From contig SVDS01000038.1 of assembly GCA_015057715.1 (NCBI GenBank), forward strand, positions 1-37,010: a DNA stretch of 37,010 nucleotides, in the 5' to 3' direction. Position 1 is the stretch's first letter. Each line of letters begins with the position of its first letter. Source of the DNA: Paenibacillaceae bacterium (GTDB lineage Bacteria > Bacillota > Clostridia > Lachnospirales > Lachnospiraceae). Positions 1 to 8,252 of the stretch are shown in pieces. A program made the translations under genes and the position numbers. The notes beneath the pieces were generated by a model. The model worked only from the letters and a program-made list of their open reading frames with translations, made no database searches and was not told the origin of the DNA.

Positions 1-2092
1 TTGTAACTTCCGTTCCTGTTCCATTCTTTCCCGTCCACCATCCGGTGAATTTCCAACCGTAAATTTCTGGCATAGGAGGGGTGGTTCCAAGTATTGTATC
101 AAAGGTGTGTTCTTCTATTATTGCTTCCCCGTCCCACCTTACATGATCAGGGTCGAAAGTAACCTTGTATGTATTTGGCGACCAGTGTGCAAACAATGTA
201 ACATTGGCTGCTGGCATCTGATTGCCACTATAGGAATAACCACTTCCTCCTGATGCGCTGGTGTACCAACCATCAAAACTATATCCTAGTCGGCTTACCA
301 AATCTCTTCCATCTTTGAGGACTTGATCATAAGACTGATTAAAGGAAATCACCTGTTCTTTTCTGGTCTTCCCCTCCAGAGTTCCGCCATTGCCGTCTAA
401 GATCAATGAATATCCATTGACGGCATACTGGGCAGTTATTACAGTATTCTTAGTAATAGAGTCATATGTCTTATCCCAACCATTAAAATTGTAACCAACC
501 CGCATTGGATTAGCTGGCGCTGTAGCAGATTTTCCATATGCAATATTTTGAGAAGATATAAGTCTTCCGTCCCAGTCTTGGAACGTTACTGTATAACTAG
601 AATTAGGATCTATCATGTAGGCATATAAAGTAGTATCTTCGGTCAAAGTAAATTTGTCGTACTTGGTACCTGTGCCATTTGGTTCACTATACCAACCTCC
701 AAATATCCACATTGAATAACTAATTGGATACTTACTTAAGTCTATTTCTTCTCCTTCATTTTTTATAATGATATAGTAAATACCATTACGATTCTCATCA
801 TCATTATTAAAACCCCAGTATTTGTTTGGAGCTAGCAGTTTTATACTATAAGTACCATCTGGCCGATATACACCTAAAATGTATTTAGATCCTTGACTTA
901 AGGTACTACATTTGATTCCTTTATCAGCTGCAACATTTGCATCCCAAAAATCAATCAATGAACCAGGAGCATTATTACGCGAAAAATAATAGTCATAATT
1001 TTGTGGGTTACTTATAACATCAATATTATTGATAACCATGTCCGCATAAGAACCTTCTCCAGGGGAATATATAGTACTACGCCCCCCGTATGGGGCACCT
1101 AGATCTGAAGCCCAACCTAAAAACTTATGTCCTGCCCAAGCGGGAGGATTAGGTATTTTATAATAATCATTGTCGGAATATTCACTTCTTGAAACTGTCT
1201 GAGTTACTGCTGAACCTAAACTGCTACTTGTAAGATAATACATTCCAAATTTAAAGGAATTACTTACACTCAATAAGGAACTCATCAACTGATAATTCAT
1301 TTTACTGATATTTCCATTTTCATCTGAATAATACCAGTCTGGTTGTCTTTCACTCTCTTCCTCATTCACTATGGTTCCATAAAAGTGATACCCCAAATCC
1401 TTATCTTCTTCCTCTTCATCACCCTTATTCACCAGATACCAGATATAATAGTCAGAGGAATCCCAGTTTTCAAACTTGCTTATTTTTTCTTTTGTATATG
1501 CCTCAATCCCATCACTGTTATACAAAAGCTTCCATGATAAGTCAGACCAGGCCGTTTTACCCGGCGTTACACTTTTAAATATGTATGGAGCTAAGCTGTA
1601 ATATTCCTTATCCAAATTGACGGAAGAGGACATATCCTCAACGCTTCCAGCCTGATCCGCTTCATACCAGAGAGGGAATTCCGCCTCACCCTCCACATAT
1701 CCATAGTCCCGGTACTGTATCATTCCGTTACGATCCTCAAATTTCCAGAATCGTTTCCCCGCTTTTCTAACCTGGGAATAATATTCCGGGATTTCCTCTG
1801 GCTCCACCTGGATAAACTTTCTCGTGGCCTCCGAAGGGGTTGCCTTATCCCCTGGCTTTTCTGCCTCCGAGGGCGTTGCCTTATCTCCTGGGCTTTCTGC
1901 CTCTGATGGGGTAGCCACTTCTTCCACAATTTCCTCTGCTTCAGATGGTGAAGCAAGCGCTTTTAATGCTTCTTCCATTCTTGAATTAGACATCGCAGTA
2001 AGCGCAAAAGATGGTGGTGCATATCCCACCGTGGTTACTACAATGATGGCAGCAAGGAAGAGGCAAATAACTCTTTTTACATTTCCTTTCAT
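1..2092 (-). CDS. Large secreted surface protein with InlB-type repeats (3' end outside window)
   Basis: About 697 codons are visible without a stop; the gene runs off the left edge. It starts at ATG 2092 behind a GGAGAAAGGAAT ribosome binding site. The N-terminus has a signal peptide (basic start, hydrophobic core to about residue 25), then a low-complexity stretch with four (A/S)PSEA motifs. From about residue 290 onward there are several modules with the F-x-GW pattern of Listeria-Bacteroides (InlB B) repeats, for example FGGWYSEPNGTGTKY, FDGWYTSASGGSGY and FTGWWTGKNGTGTEV. Such repeats are typical of exported adhesin-like proteins. The start overlaps the stop of the upstream small gene (ATGA), so it is the last visible cistron of the transfer operon. 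Inference: a cell-surface or mating-contact protein. An anchoring signal, if any, lies outside the window. Confidence 0.8.
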   Translation of the reverse strand, partial: MKGNVKRVICLFLAAIIVVTTVGYAPPSFALTAMSNSRMEEALKALASPSEAEEIVEEVATPSEAESPGDKATPSEAEKPGDKATPSEATRKFIQVEPEEIPEYYSQVRKAGKRFWKFEDRNGMIQYRDYGYVEGEAEFPLWYEADQAGSVEDMSSSVNLDKEYYSLAPYIFKSVTPGKTAWSDLSWKLLYNSDGIEAYTKEKISKFENWDSSDYYIWYLVNKGDEEEEDKDLGYHFYGTIVNEEESERQPDWYYSDENGNISKMNYQLMSSLLSVSNSFKFGMYYLTSSSLGSAVTQTVSRSEYSDNDYYKIPNPPAWAGHKFLGWASDLGAPYGGRSTIYSPGEGSYADMVINNIDVISNPQNYDYYFSRNNAPGSLIDFWDANVAADKGIKCSTLSQGSKYILGVYRPDGTYSIKLLAPNKYWGFNNDDENRNGIYYIIIKNEGEEIDLSKYPISYSMWIFGGWYSEPNGTGTKYDKFTLTEDTTLYAYMIDPNSSYTVTFQDWDGRLISSQNIAYGKSATAPANPMRVGYNFNGWDKTYDSITKNTVITAQYAVNGYSLILDGNGGTLEGKTRKEQVISFNQSYDQVLKDGRDLVSRLGYSFDGWYTSASGGSGYSYSGNQMPAANVTLFAHWSPNTYKVTFDPDHVRWDGEAIIEEHTFDTILGTTPPMPEIYGWKFTGWWTGKNGTGTEVT

Positions 2093-2268
2093 ATTCCTTT
2101 CTCCCTTAATTTCTTATCTTTGTATTTTTTTATCCATCGGATTTGTTCCTCATCCTCCTGATCTTTGTTACTGGAGCTCGCAACTACCAGAAAAGATACT
2201 GAGATGAAAATAAAAACCACAATGGATGCACAGATAAAACCAAGCATTAAATAAGGCAGCATGTTCAT
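2089..2268 (-). CDS. Small single-pass membrane protein (59 aa)
   Basis: This short ORF begins MNMLPYLMLGFICASIVVFI. One strongly hydrophobic segment (about residues 4-30) is followed by a charged cytoplasmic-type tail with DQEDEEQIRW and a lysine-rich end. The start ATG lies 2 nt after the stop of the upstream gene, and its TGA overlaps the ATG of the downstream surface protein, so it fits translational coupling in the operon. I recognise no family. It may assist export or assembly of the neighbouring surface proteins, but that is only suggested by position. Confidence 0.6.
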   Translation of the reverse strand: MNMLPYLMLGFICASIVVFIFISVSFLVVASSSNKDQEDEEQIRWIKKYKDKKLREKGI

Positions 2269-2270
2269 GA

Positions 2271-2822
2271 CTATTTTCCTCCTTCGCTTTTAATAATTGC
2301 TGCCGTGGAACAATATGCCTGGTAAATTTCCCTATCCATAAAGATGCCAAAGTGCCTGGTAGGGATTTTAAACATCCTTGTGATAATCTTTAGCCCCCAT
2401 TTAATCAGCATGAAATAAAAAATGAAGTTAATTAATTTATCAGAAGTAATAACAGGATCTAAATAAATTTGGATATATACCAGAACAGAACCGGTTATAA
2501 CTTCACAAATAGAATTTGCCTTTGCTCTTATGGAGACATCATCTGAGAGCAAAATTGATACTTTAAAAATTACTGTAATTAAAAAGAGAAAATTAACAGC
2601 TTGAGAAAATGCTCCGGTTTGATACTCTGATCTCAAAAATTCTTTCGGGATATCACCCCATATTTTTCTCAGAATCTCGCTTGGGAAGATAGCGGCTAAA
2701 TAAAAAATGCCAGTTACCCCTACAAAAATCTTATAATAATCAAGCCATATTTCCGTAATGCCATAAAACCAATCAATAATATTAGGAAATGTATCACGTA
2801 ATAATTTTTTAAGTTTTTTCAT
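2271..2822 (-). CDS. Hypothetical multi-pass membrane protein (183 aa)
   Basis: The protein starts MKKLKKLLRDTFPNII and has about four hydrophobic segments: VGVTGIFYLAAIF, AVNFLFLITVIF, ICEVITGSVLVYI and LINFIFYFMLI. The C-terminal 30 residues are amphipathic and probably cytoplasmic. The ribosome binding site (TAGGAG, about 5 nt before ATG 2822) overlaps the stop of the upstream gene, and the next small membrane protein starts 2 nt after its stop, so all three are co-translated. No family is recognised. Its place between two large secreted proteins suggests a role in the envelope part of the transfer apparatus (inference). Confidence 0.7.
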   Translation of the reverse strand: MKKLKKLLRDTFPNIIDWFYGITEIWLDYYKIFVGVTGIFYLAAIFPSEILRKIWGDIPKEFLRSEYQTGAFSQAVNFLFLITVIFKVSILLSDDVSIRAKANSICEVITGSVLVYIQIYLDPVITSDKLINFIFYFMLIKWGLKIITRMFKIPTRHFGIFMDREIYQAYCSTAAIIKSEGGK

Positions 2823-2829
2823 ATGTCTC

Positions 2830-5139
2830 CTATCCCTGGGGAATCGTCATGACCGGTCTGATCCCGATACTTGTTTCCGAAGTATTCACCGGCTGTATAT
2901 TCCCATCTATCAGGCTAACCGCATAAATGCCTTCTCCATACCAGAAATCTTCCAGACCGCCATTTTGAGGAGTCCTTAGATAATAGCCTTTTGAATAAGC
3001 AGATATCTGAGAATCCGGATTATTTGTTTCACTACCATTAAATTTCCATAGATATTCCCGATATTTTAATGCCTCTTCCACGGACAAAACAAATACTTTA
3101 TCCTCCATAGTCTGATATAGACGGTCATAACCCATTAAGCTGCTCTCTTTTAGCTGCTCATATGTTCCTCTCCCTGTTGAGCCTATGTATGATCGGGTAA
3201 TTCCGATATAAGCATTATGTAGAAATCGGGAATCAGAAGAATTGTTCTGCAGCCACTCCCGTACCTTAGAATATTTATAGTTATTGTTATCTCCAAAATT
3301 AAGCTTTTTTGATGTTCCCGTAATGTCGGAGCGGATCACGCTGTCACATAGAAACAAAGCTGCTTTCTGGCTATTGTTTAAGGCATCTTCATAATCCTCA
3401 TCGATGCATCGGAATGAATAGGTCTTATTTCCAATGGTACGGTACTGGACATCCCCAATACTGTAATGGACGGCTTCTGGTGTTTCCTGTACTGGCTGAT
3501 AACAAGCATCACAGATTCCATCATGATCTGTATCTATATGTCCCATAGCAGGTAATATCACTGTTTCCTCCTTTTTGCATTTTAAGCATTGGACGGTTTC
3601 ATAACCGTTATCCATACAGGTTGGTTCCACCCGGTCGATCACTTTATAGCTGTGATTGCAGGTATTCTCTTCATATGTTTTTTCAAACCCAACCCGTAAA
3701 ATGGTATATGTCTCATCAGCAATTGTTAATTTTTCCAAAGTAAGCTCAGATACGTTTTTGACGGTGGGGAACTTCTGACTGATAATTGCAGCATTGGGGG
3801 TATATCCCTTTGCTATTACGTAAACCTCTATCCGGTCTGCCCCATCTGCCATGGAAACCAGGTTAAGAAGTCTCTCATTTGCTTCCACTTGGCTTTGACT
3901 GATAAGCTGTCCCGCCGATGGCCTTTCTCCTGTAATGCTTTGATCTGCCTCACTGGAAACATCCAGCCAGTAATTTAATCTTTCTTTCATATCTCCATCT
4001 GAATCTGGTATTTCCGGTAAACGATCCCCTTTCCGGTATTCGATATAATATTTCTGGGTACCATTTCCATTCACCATAACACTCCATGGGCTAGGAACCA
4101 GGGAATGGTAGTAATATTGATCACTTCCCATAATTGTTTCTGGAAAATCAATAAACAGTTCCTTACCTTCCTCCGTCTTACCCTTTTGCCCTTTAAAAAT
4201 CTCCCTGTCTGGCTTTCCTTCTTCAATAAACTTTAAGTCCCAGTCAATTTTTCTGGCCTCAGATGGGGAAGCTGTGATATCTTTCTCATAATAAATATTT
4301 AAGGTGATCTGATCACTGGTTAATAAAAGGGTTTCTTTCTGGCCTTTTGATATTGTATATCCTTCAATGTCCGGCTGAATCAGCTCTATTGTTTCTCCTT
4401 CATTCCCTGTTCCAGTAATAATGTGTAGAATTGATTTATCAGCAATATCCATATACCTTATGGTATATTTGTATTGTTTAATCGGTACCCCCGGGACTTC
4501 CTTCCCACCACTGTCATCCGGATCAGTTGGCTTTACAGGTTCTGGCTTACTATCAGGCTTTTCACCATTGCTGTCATTCTTGGAACTGTTTGAGCTGCTG
4601 TGACCTCGGCTTCCGCCACCTCCTCCAGATCCTCCGCCACCGGAACCTCCAGAAAATTTGTTTTTACCTGTTGATAATATTTCTTCAACAACCGTCTGTA
4701 TCCCTTTCCCCGGAATTTCAACCACACCTCCTTCGTTAACCCATGCACCAGATTCATTGACAATGTATCCGTCGGGAGTCATACCATTCTCGTACATAGA
4801 ACCTTGCGGCCAGTTTCCCTCATTTGCAGAAGAAAGGAAGTAGCACTTACCATCAATCCATTGCCACCCGATGAGCATTGATCCTTTTGATCCATCAGAT
4901 ACTGGATTAAAGAAATACCATCTCCCATTAATTTGCTGCCATCCAGTTGCCATGTACCCAAAATCATCTAAGTAGAACCAAGCGTTATCTATCAGCTTCC
5001 AAGTACTTTTTTCATAAGTCTGATCCGTTTTATAGCGCCATTGGTCTTTATCTTGGACCCAAGCACCATAACTTTGAATAGGGATATTTATTATCATTAA
5101 AAGAACACTTAATAAAACAATTTTTCTCTTATTATTCAT
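2830..5139 (-). CDS. Secreted modular surface protein: cell-wall-binding repeats, MucBP-like domain, DUF6273-like C-terminus
   Basis: The 769-residue protein starts with a signal peptide (MNNKRKIVLLSVLLMIINIP). Residues about 27-135 carry choline-binding-type wall repeats, for example GWQQINGRWYFFNP and GWQWIDGKCYFLSS. A Gly/Ser-rich linker follows near 160-185. A MucBP-like domain (YTIRYMDIADKSIL to LNIYYEKD) lies near 220-290. A cysteine-bearing stretch with HxxxCxxC-like spacing (GYETVQCLKCKKEE, GHIDTDHDGICDAC) lies near 500-550. The last 210 residues (from YSIGDVQYRTIGNK to RPVMTI) resemble the DUF6273 domain of clostridial surface proteins. An AAAGGAG motif precedes the ATG by an unusually long 15 nt, but an in-frame TGA just upstream excludes earlier starts. 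Inference: a wall-attached adhesin or mating-surface protein co-expressed with the secretion machine. Confidence 0.8.
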   Translation of the reverse strand: MNNKRKIVLLSVLLMIINIPIQSYGAWVQDKDQWRYKTDQTYEKSTWKLIDNAWFYLDDFGYMATGWQQINGRWYFFNPVSDGSKGSMLIGWQWIDGKCYFLSSANEGNWPQGSMYENGMTPDGYIVNESGAWVNEGGVVEIPGKGIQTVVEEILSTGKNKFSGGSGGGGSGGGGGSRGHSSSNSSKNDSNGEKPDSKPEPVKPTDPDDSGGKEVPGVPIKQYKYTIRYMDIADKSILHIITGTGNEGETIELIQPDIEGYTISKGQKETLLLTSDQITLNIYYEKDITASPSEARKIDWDLKFIEEGKPDREIFKGQKGKTEEGKELFIDFPETIMGSDQYYYHSLVPSPWSVMVNGNGTQKYYIEYRKGDRLPEIPDSDGDMKERLNYWLDVSSEADQSITGERPSAGQLISQSQVEANERLLNLVSMADGADRIEVYVIAKGYTPNAAIISQKFPTVKNVSELTLEKLTIADETYTILRVGFEKTYEENTCNHSYKVIDRVEPTCMDNGYETVQCLKCKKEETVILPAMGHIDTDHDGICDACYQPVQETPEAVHYSIGDVQYRTIGNKTYSFRCIDEDYEDALNNSQKAALFLCDSVIRSDITGTSKKLNFGDNNNYKYSKVREWLQNNSSDSRFLHNAYIGITRSYIGSTGRGTYEQLKESSLMGYDRLYQTMEDKVFVLSVEEALKYREYLWKFNGSETNNPDSQISAYSKGYYLRTPQNGGLEDFWYGEGIYAVSLIDGNIQPVNTSETSIGIRPVMTIPQG

Positions 5140-5161
5140 TACAAATATTCATCACTCCTTT

Positions 5162-6259
5162 CTATTTGCCTCTTTTTCTACCAAACCAGCCCTTTTTTTG
5201 GGGGAAAACTCTCAGATATTCACCTAATAACTGCTCAACAGCCGGGAATTCTTCCGTATTAAAAGGATCAGATCTATATTCAAGAAAATGAACATTCAAG
5301 CTCTCACCTTTTGAATTTTTCATCTGCTTCTTGATTGGCTTTTCATAATTTTTATCTGTAAAATTAAAATAAAAATGCAAATGCTTAAGAATCTCATCAT
5401 CATAACGCTGTAAAATACTTGCAGCATATTCCAACTCCCAGGCTTTACTGCCGGCACATATTAGTCGTACATGGCACTTATGGAATTCTTCTAAATTGCA
5501 GTCCTGGAAATTTCCAAAATCCATAATTATGAAATTATAGCTTTTCTCCAACACTTTCTGAAAAGACTCTCTATTGATATCTGGATAATAATCAATCCCA
5601 TTCAATGTGAAGTAAAAATGATCATGAAATTTTTCACCAAAATCTTCTCTTATTTTTTGGAATGTGCAGGATTGATTAAATTCTACAACTGCAACCATAT
5701 ATCCTTTTTTTCTCAAACAGCCAGCCAACATTACTGCACTATGGGTAGTCCCTATACGAATCTGAGTCCCAGTGAATCCGATCATAACCCGGCTAACAGC
5801 CTTTACCTCGTTTAAATCTATCTCTTCTGTTTTTTTTACATCTTTAAACGCCAAGGCATCTTTAAAACTCATGCCCTTTTGTGATATACAAAGTTCCAAG
5901 CCCTTTTTCATTTCTAGATAATCATTGGTTGCAATAATATTCCAGATACCAAGTGCAAATAACTGGGATAACAGCAAATCTCCCGCTTTACGATACGGTG
6001 CAACTACAATACAACGGGTTTCATCATACATGGTTCGATACATCTTAAATGCCTGTAAAATATCATCATCCAGATCATCAAGTGCGCTTAAATCAACAAT
6101 TAGAAATTCAATGTCACTTAATGAGATGATGTTATTTTTTATGTACTTTAAAAATTCGATGTGATTATCAGTCTGCTGACCAATTATGAGTTGCCCACTT
6201 TCTTCCACAGTACTTAGGATTGTCTGATGATAAATGGTGCTTGCAATATAATAGACCAT
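5162..6259 (-). CDS. CpaE/MinD-like protein with a degenerate P-loop
   Basis: This 365-residue protein has a receiver-like N-terminal half (IEFLIVDLSALDDLDDDI, RCIVVAPYRK) followed by a SIMIBI/ParA-type fold from about residue 155. The position of the Walker A motif reads GFTGTQIRIGTTHSA (161-175). It keeps the G..GTT outline, but both lysines of the deviant KGGxGKTT motif are missing. A later beta-strand, YNFIIMDFGNFQD, corresponds to the D-x-G region. TadZ/CpaE relatives act as polar localisation factors for secretion systems, so here it may place the transfer apparatus (inference). It ends with a basic tail (KKGWFGRKRGK). It starts 3 nt after the preceding gene and is clearly in the operon. 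Confidence 0.6.
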   Translation of the reverse strand: MVYYIASTIYHQTILSTVEESGQLIIGQQTDNHIEFLKYIKNNIISLSDIEFLIVDLSALDDLDDDILQAFKMYRTMYDETRCIVVAPYRKAGDLLLSQLFALGIWNIIATNDYLEMKKGLELCISQKGMSFKDALAFKDVKKTEEIDLNEVKAVSRVMIGFTGTQIRIGTTHSAVMLAGCLRKKGYMVAVVEFNQSCTFQKIREDFGEKFHDHFYFTLNGIDYYPDINRESFQKVLEKSYNFIIMDFGNFQDCNLEEFHKCHVRLICAGSKAWELEYAASILQRYDDEILKHLHFYFNFTDKNYEKPIKKQMKNSKGESLNVHFLEYRSDPFNTEEFPAVEQLLGEYLRVFPQKKGWFGRKRGK

Positions 6260-6262
6260 AAG

Positions 6263-6598
6263 CTATACCTCCCGTGAACTTTCATACTTTTGGCATATCA
6301 GGATCTCAGCCAACTTCTTTTTAGATACCGGAATGTATTTGCATAGATTTAAAAGTTTTTCATTCATCTGCTTTGTTATTTCAAAAGCCACAATGGTTGT
6401 AGGAAGATTCACCTTATGGCTAAAAACAAATTGGAACTTTGGAAGCTCATTTTCATCAATATTTGACAACGCCTCAATTAACACTAATCTACATGTAGGC
6501 CCTCTCTTCAAGACTTTTTTCTCAGCATTCAAATCTATCCAGTCTACAACATAATCAGGCAAACTCACCTGTAAAAATATCTTTTTCTGATCATTCAC
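6263..6598 (-). CDS. Small hypothetical protein, possible ribbon-helix-helix-like fold (111 aa)
   Basis: The start is GTG 6598, overlapping the TGA of the upstream gene by a GTGA junction; the ATG 4 nt further on is out of frame. The sequence has two similar halves, each a short strand followed by helices (FLQVSLPDYVVDWIDLNAEK and IVAFEITKQMNEKLLNLCKY). This arrangement is reminiscent of a duplicated ribbon-helix-helix unit. No family is recognised with certainty. It could be a small regulator or a partner of the downstream CpaE-like protein. Confidence 0.55.
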   Translation of the reverse strand: MNDQKKIFLQVSLPDYVVDWIDLNAEKKVLKRGPTCRLVLIEALSNIDENELPKFQFVFSHKVNLPTTIVAFEITKQMNEKLLNLCKYIPVSKKKLAEILICQKYESSREV

Positions 6599-7074
6599 GC
6601 GCCTCCCCTCCTAAAAGAAAATTCAAATTCCTCTGTGTCTTCATGAAACCCAATGTGTAAAACAGATTTTCCAACTTTACAGGAAAAAAATGTTTTTTTT
6701 CCATCTTTACGTAAACTTCCATCAATAACCTGAATTTCCGTTTCCTCAATGCCATGTGAAATTAGAAACGCCTGGGTTTTCTCAGTTAATTGCTCTAATT
6801 CTTTATATGGCAACGCTCCCTTCTCATCGATCTGCTCTGTATTAGTAAAATAAATTGTTATTAGCTCACCCTCTTGGTACAATTCCGGTTCGACTACCGG
6901 TTCTTTTGACATCTGCACCTGTCCTTTCTGGCTTGTCTTCTCTTCTTTCATGACTTTTTTTTGTACAAAGGAAGTGACCAGAAATACAACTGACAAAAAA
7001 ATACAAATACATACTGTCATTAACTTTTTTCCTCGTTTATCACCATTCATTTTTTTCCTCAATGAAAACTCCAA
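6595..7074 (-). CDS. Membrane-anchored accessory protein of the transfer operon (159 aa)
   Basis: A basic N-terminus (SLRKKMNGDKRGKK) precedes one transmembrane segment (LMTVCICIFLSVVFLVTSFV, about residues 18-37). An extracytoplasmic domain of about 110 residues with alternating strands and helices follows (ELITIYFTNTEQ, FFSCKVGKSVLHIGF). The start overlaps the end of the upstream C39 peptidase gene by 16 nt, and the stop overlaps the next gene. The topology, one TM plus a small external domain, is common for type IV secretion accessory proteins of Gram-positive elements. The exact family is not recognised. Confidence 0.6.
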   Translation of the reverse strand: MEFSLRKKMNGDKRGKKLMTVCICIFLSVVFLVTSFVQKKVMKEEKTSQKGQVQMSKEPVVEPELYQEGELITIYFTNTEQIDEKGALPYKELEQLTEKTQAFLISHGIEETEIQVIDGSLRKDGKKTFFSCKVGKSVLHIGFHEDTEEFEFSFRRGGA

Positions 7075-8249
7075 AAATTTTTTGATTCCCTTAAAATAAG
7101 CTCCAAAGGAAATTTCTTGTTTATATGGTTTTTTGTATTGTTATCTGAGGGATCATTTACAAGAATTTTTCCATCCTCAGTAATTCCTCGGAGTACAATC
7201 AAATGTCCGCCTTTTGTAAAAGTTCCCGGCCCTACACTTGCAATCACCGGTTTTCCACTGGATAGTGCTGCTGTTAGACCGGCAGTACTTTTACCAAGAT
7301 TTTGACAACTGATCCCCCAATGTGATGCACATGCCGGAAATATATTCCAACTGCTTCCTTGTCCTGATACATAGTATCTGTTGCCTGTCCAAGAAACCAC
7401 ATCTGCAGGTGTCACCCTGTTTCCAATTAAATAGGATATAACCATGGCCAATGAAGTTGGCGCGCAGCCGCTGGAAGCTATAGTACCATTTCCGTATACC
7501 ATACTGCTCCAAGGCTGCCCTCCCCCCTGCTTATACAGTGGAATGTTCATCCCATTTGCACCATACGCCACTTCCCCGTCATAAACAGGGCTTCCTCCCT
7601 CATTATTTTTAGTACTTTGCTTATCATCTTTATACAGTGTGATGAAATTGCCATAAGATGTAATATAAAAATTCTGATATGTTTGTTCAGGAAAATATAA
7701 TTTGGCAATATCATCTTCAGATAAAATGACATTCTGAATTAAATAATCATCTCCATCATTGGAGATCTCAACCCGATTCACTGATTCATAAAAATCAAAT
7801 ATCTTTCCTCGGTCTGGCTTATATTTTTCTGCTTTATTTTCCTGATAATTTACGGTTGATAGATACGCTAACAAGACACAAATCCCTGGCTCATTCACTG
7901 TAACCTTGACATTGACATCACATTCACTTGTCTCCTCACCTGTTTCCGGGTCAACATCTGTGGTTGTGTTTTCCTCAATAATCCTGTTGGCCTCCGCATT
8001 CATTTCATTTTCGATCCCTGTCATATAATCTTCGTAAATTGGATTAATCTGGCCAAATAATTCTGTTTTGGTCAAATCAAAATCACCATTGATGGAACCA
8101 TTACCGAAAAGAACAGAGATTGTCATCAGCATGATCGAAGGAAGGAAAAGTAGAAAAAGTATCCCAAAAGAAACCCATTTCAATATTTTTTTTAAATTAT
8201 CGGGTTCTAATGCTAGTTTTTCCGCCAGTTTTATCAGCATTGGATTCAC
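7059..8249 (-). CDS. Membrane-anchored C39-like cysteine peptidase of the conjugation system
   Basis: This 396-residue protein has a transmembrane segment at about 24-48 (LKWVSFGILFLLFLPSIML). A middle domain of about 170 residues follows. The C-terminal domain (from about 225) is a Peptidase_C39_2-type fold. The predicted catalytic residues are Cys262 in SSGCAPTS, His349 in KGGHLIVLRG and Asp366 in VNDPSD. Conjugative elements of Gram-positives carry a wall-active enzyme at this place in the operon (Tn916 Orf14/CwlT-like). A C39-type peptidase could open peptidoglycan peptide bridges or process an exported protein; which one cannot be told here. It starts 3 nt after the VirB4 gene stop. Confidence 0.75.
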   Translation of the reverse strand: MNPMLIKLAEKLALEPDNLKKILKWVSFGILFLLFLPSIMLMTISVLFGNGSINGDFDLTKTELFGQINPIYEDYMTGIENEMNAEANRIIEENTTTDVDPETGEETSECDVNVKVTVNEPGICVLLAYLSTVNYQENKAEKYKPDRGKIFDFYESVNRVEISNDGDDYLIQNVILSEDDIAKLYFPEQTYQNFYITSYGNFITLYKDDKQSTKNNEGGSPVYDGEVAYGANGMNIPLYKQGGGQPWSSMVYGNGTIASSGCAPTSLAMVISYLIGNRVTPADVVSWTGNRYYVSGQGSSWNIFPACASHWGISCQNLGKSTAGLTAALSSGKPVIASVGPGTFTKGGHLIVLRGITEDGKILVNDPSDNNTKNHINKKFPLELILRESKNFWSFH

Positions 8250-8252
8250 GGA

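Noticed and set aside
1824-2207. 127-codon plus-strand ORF
   Set aside because: It is the antisense shadow of the repeated PSEA region in the surface protein.
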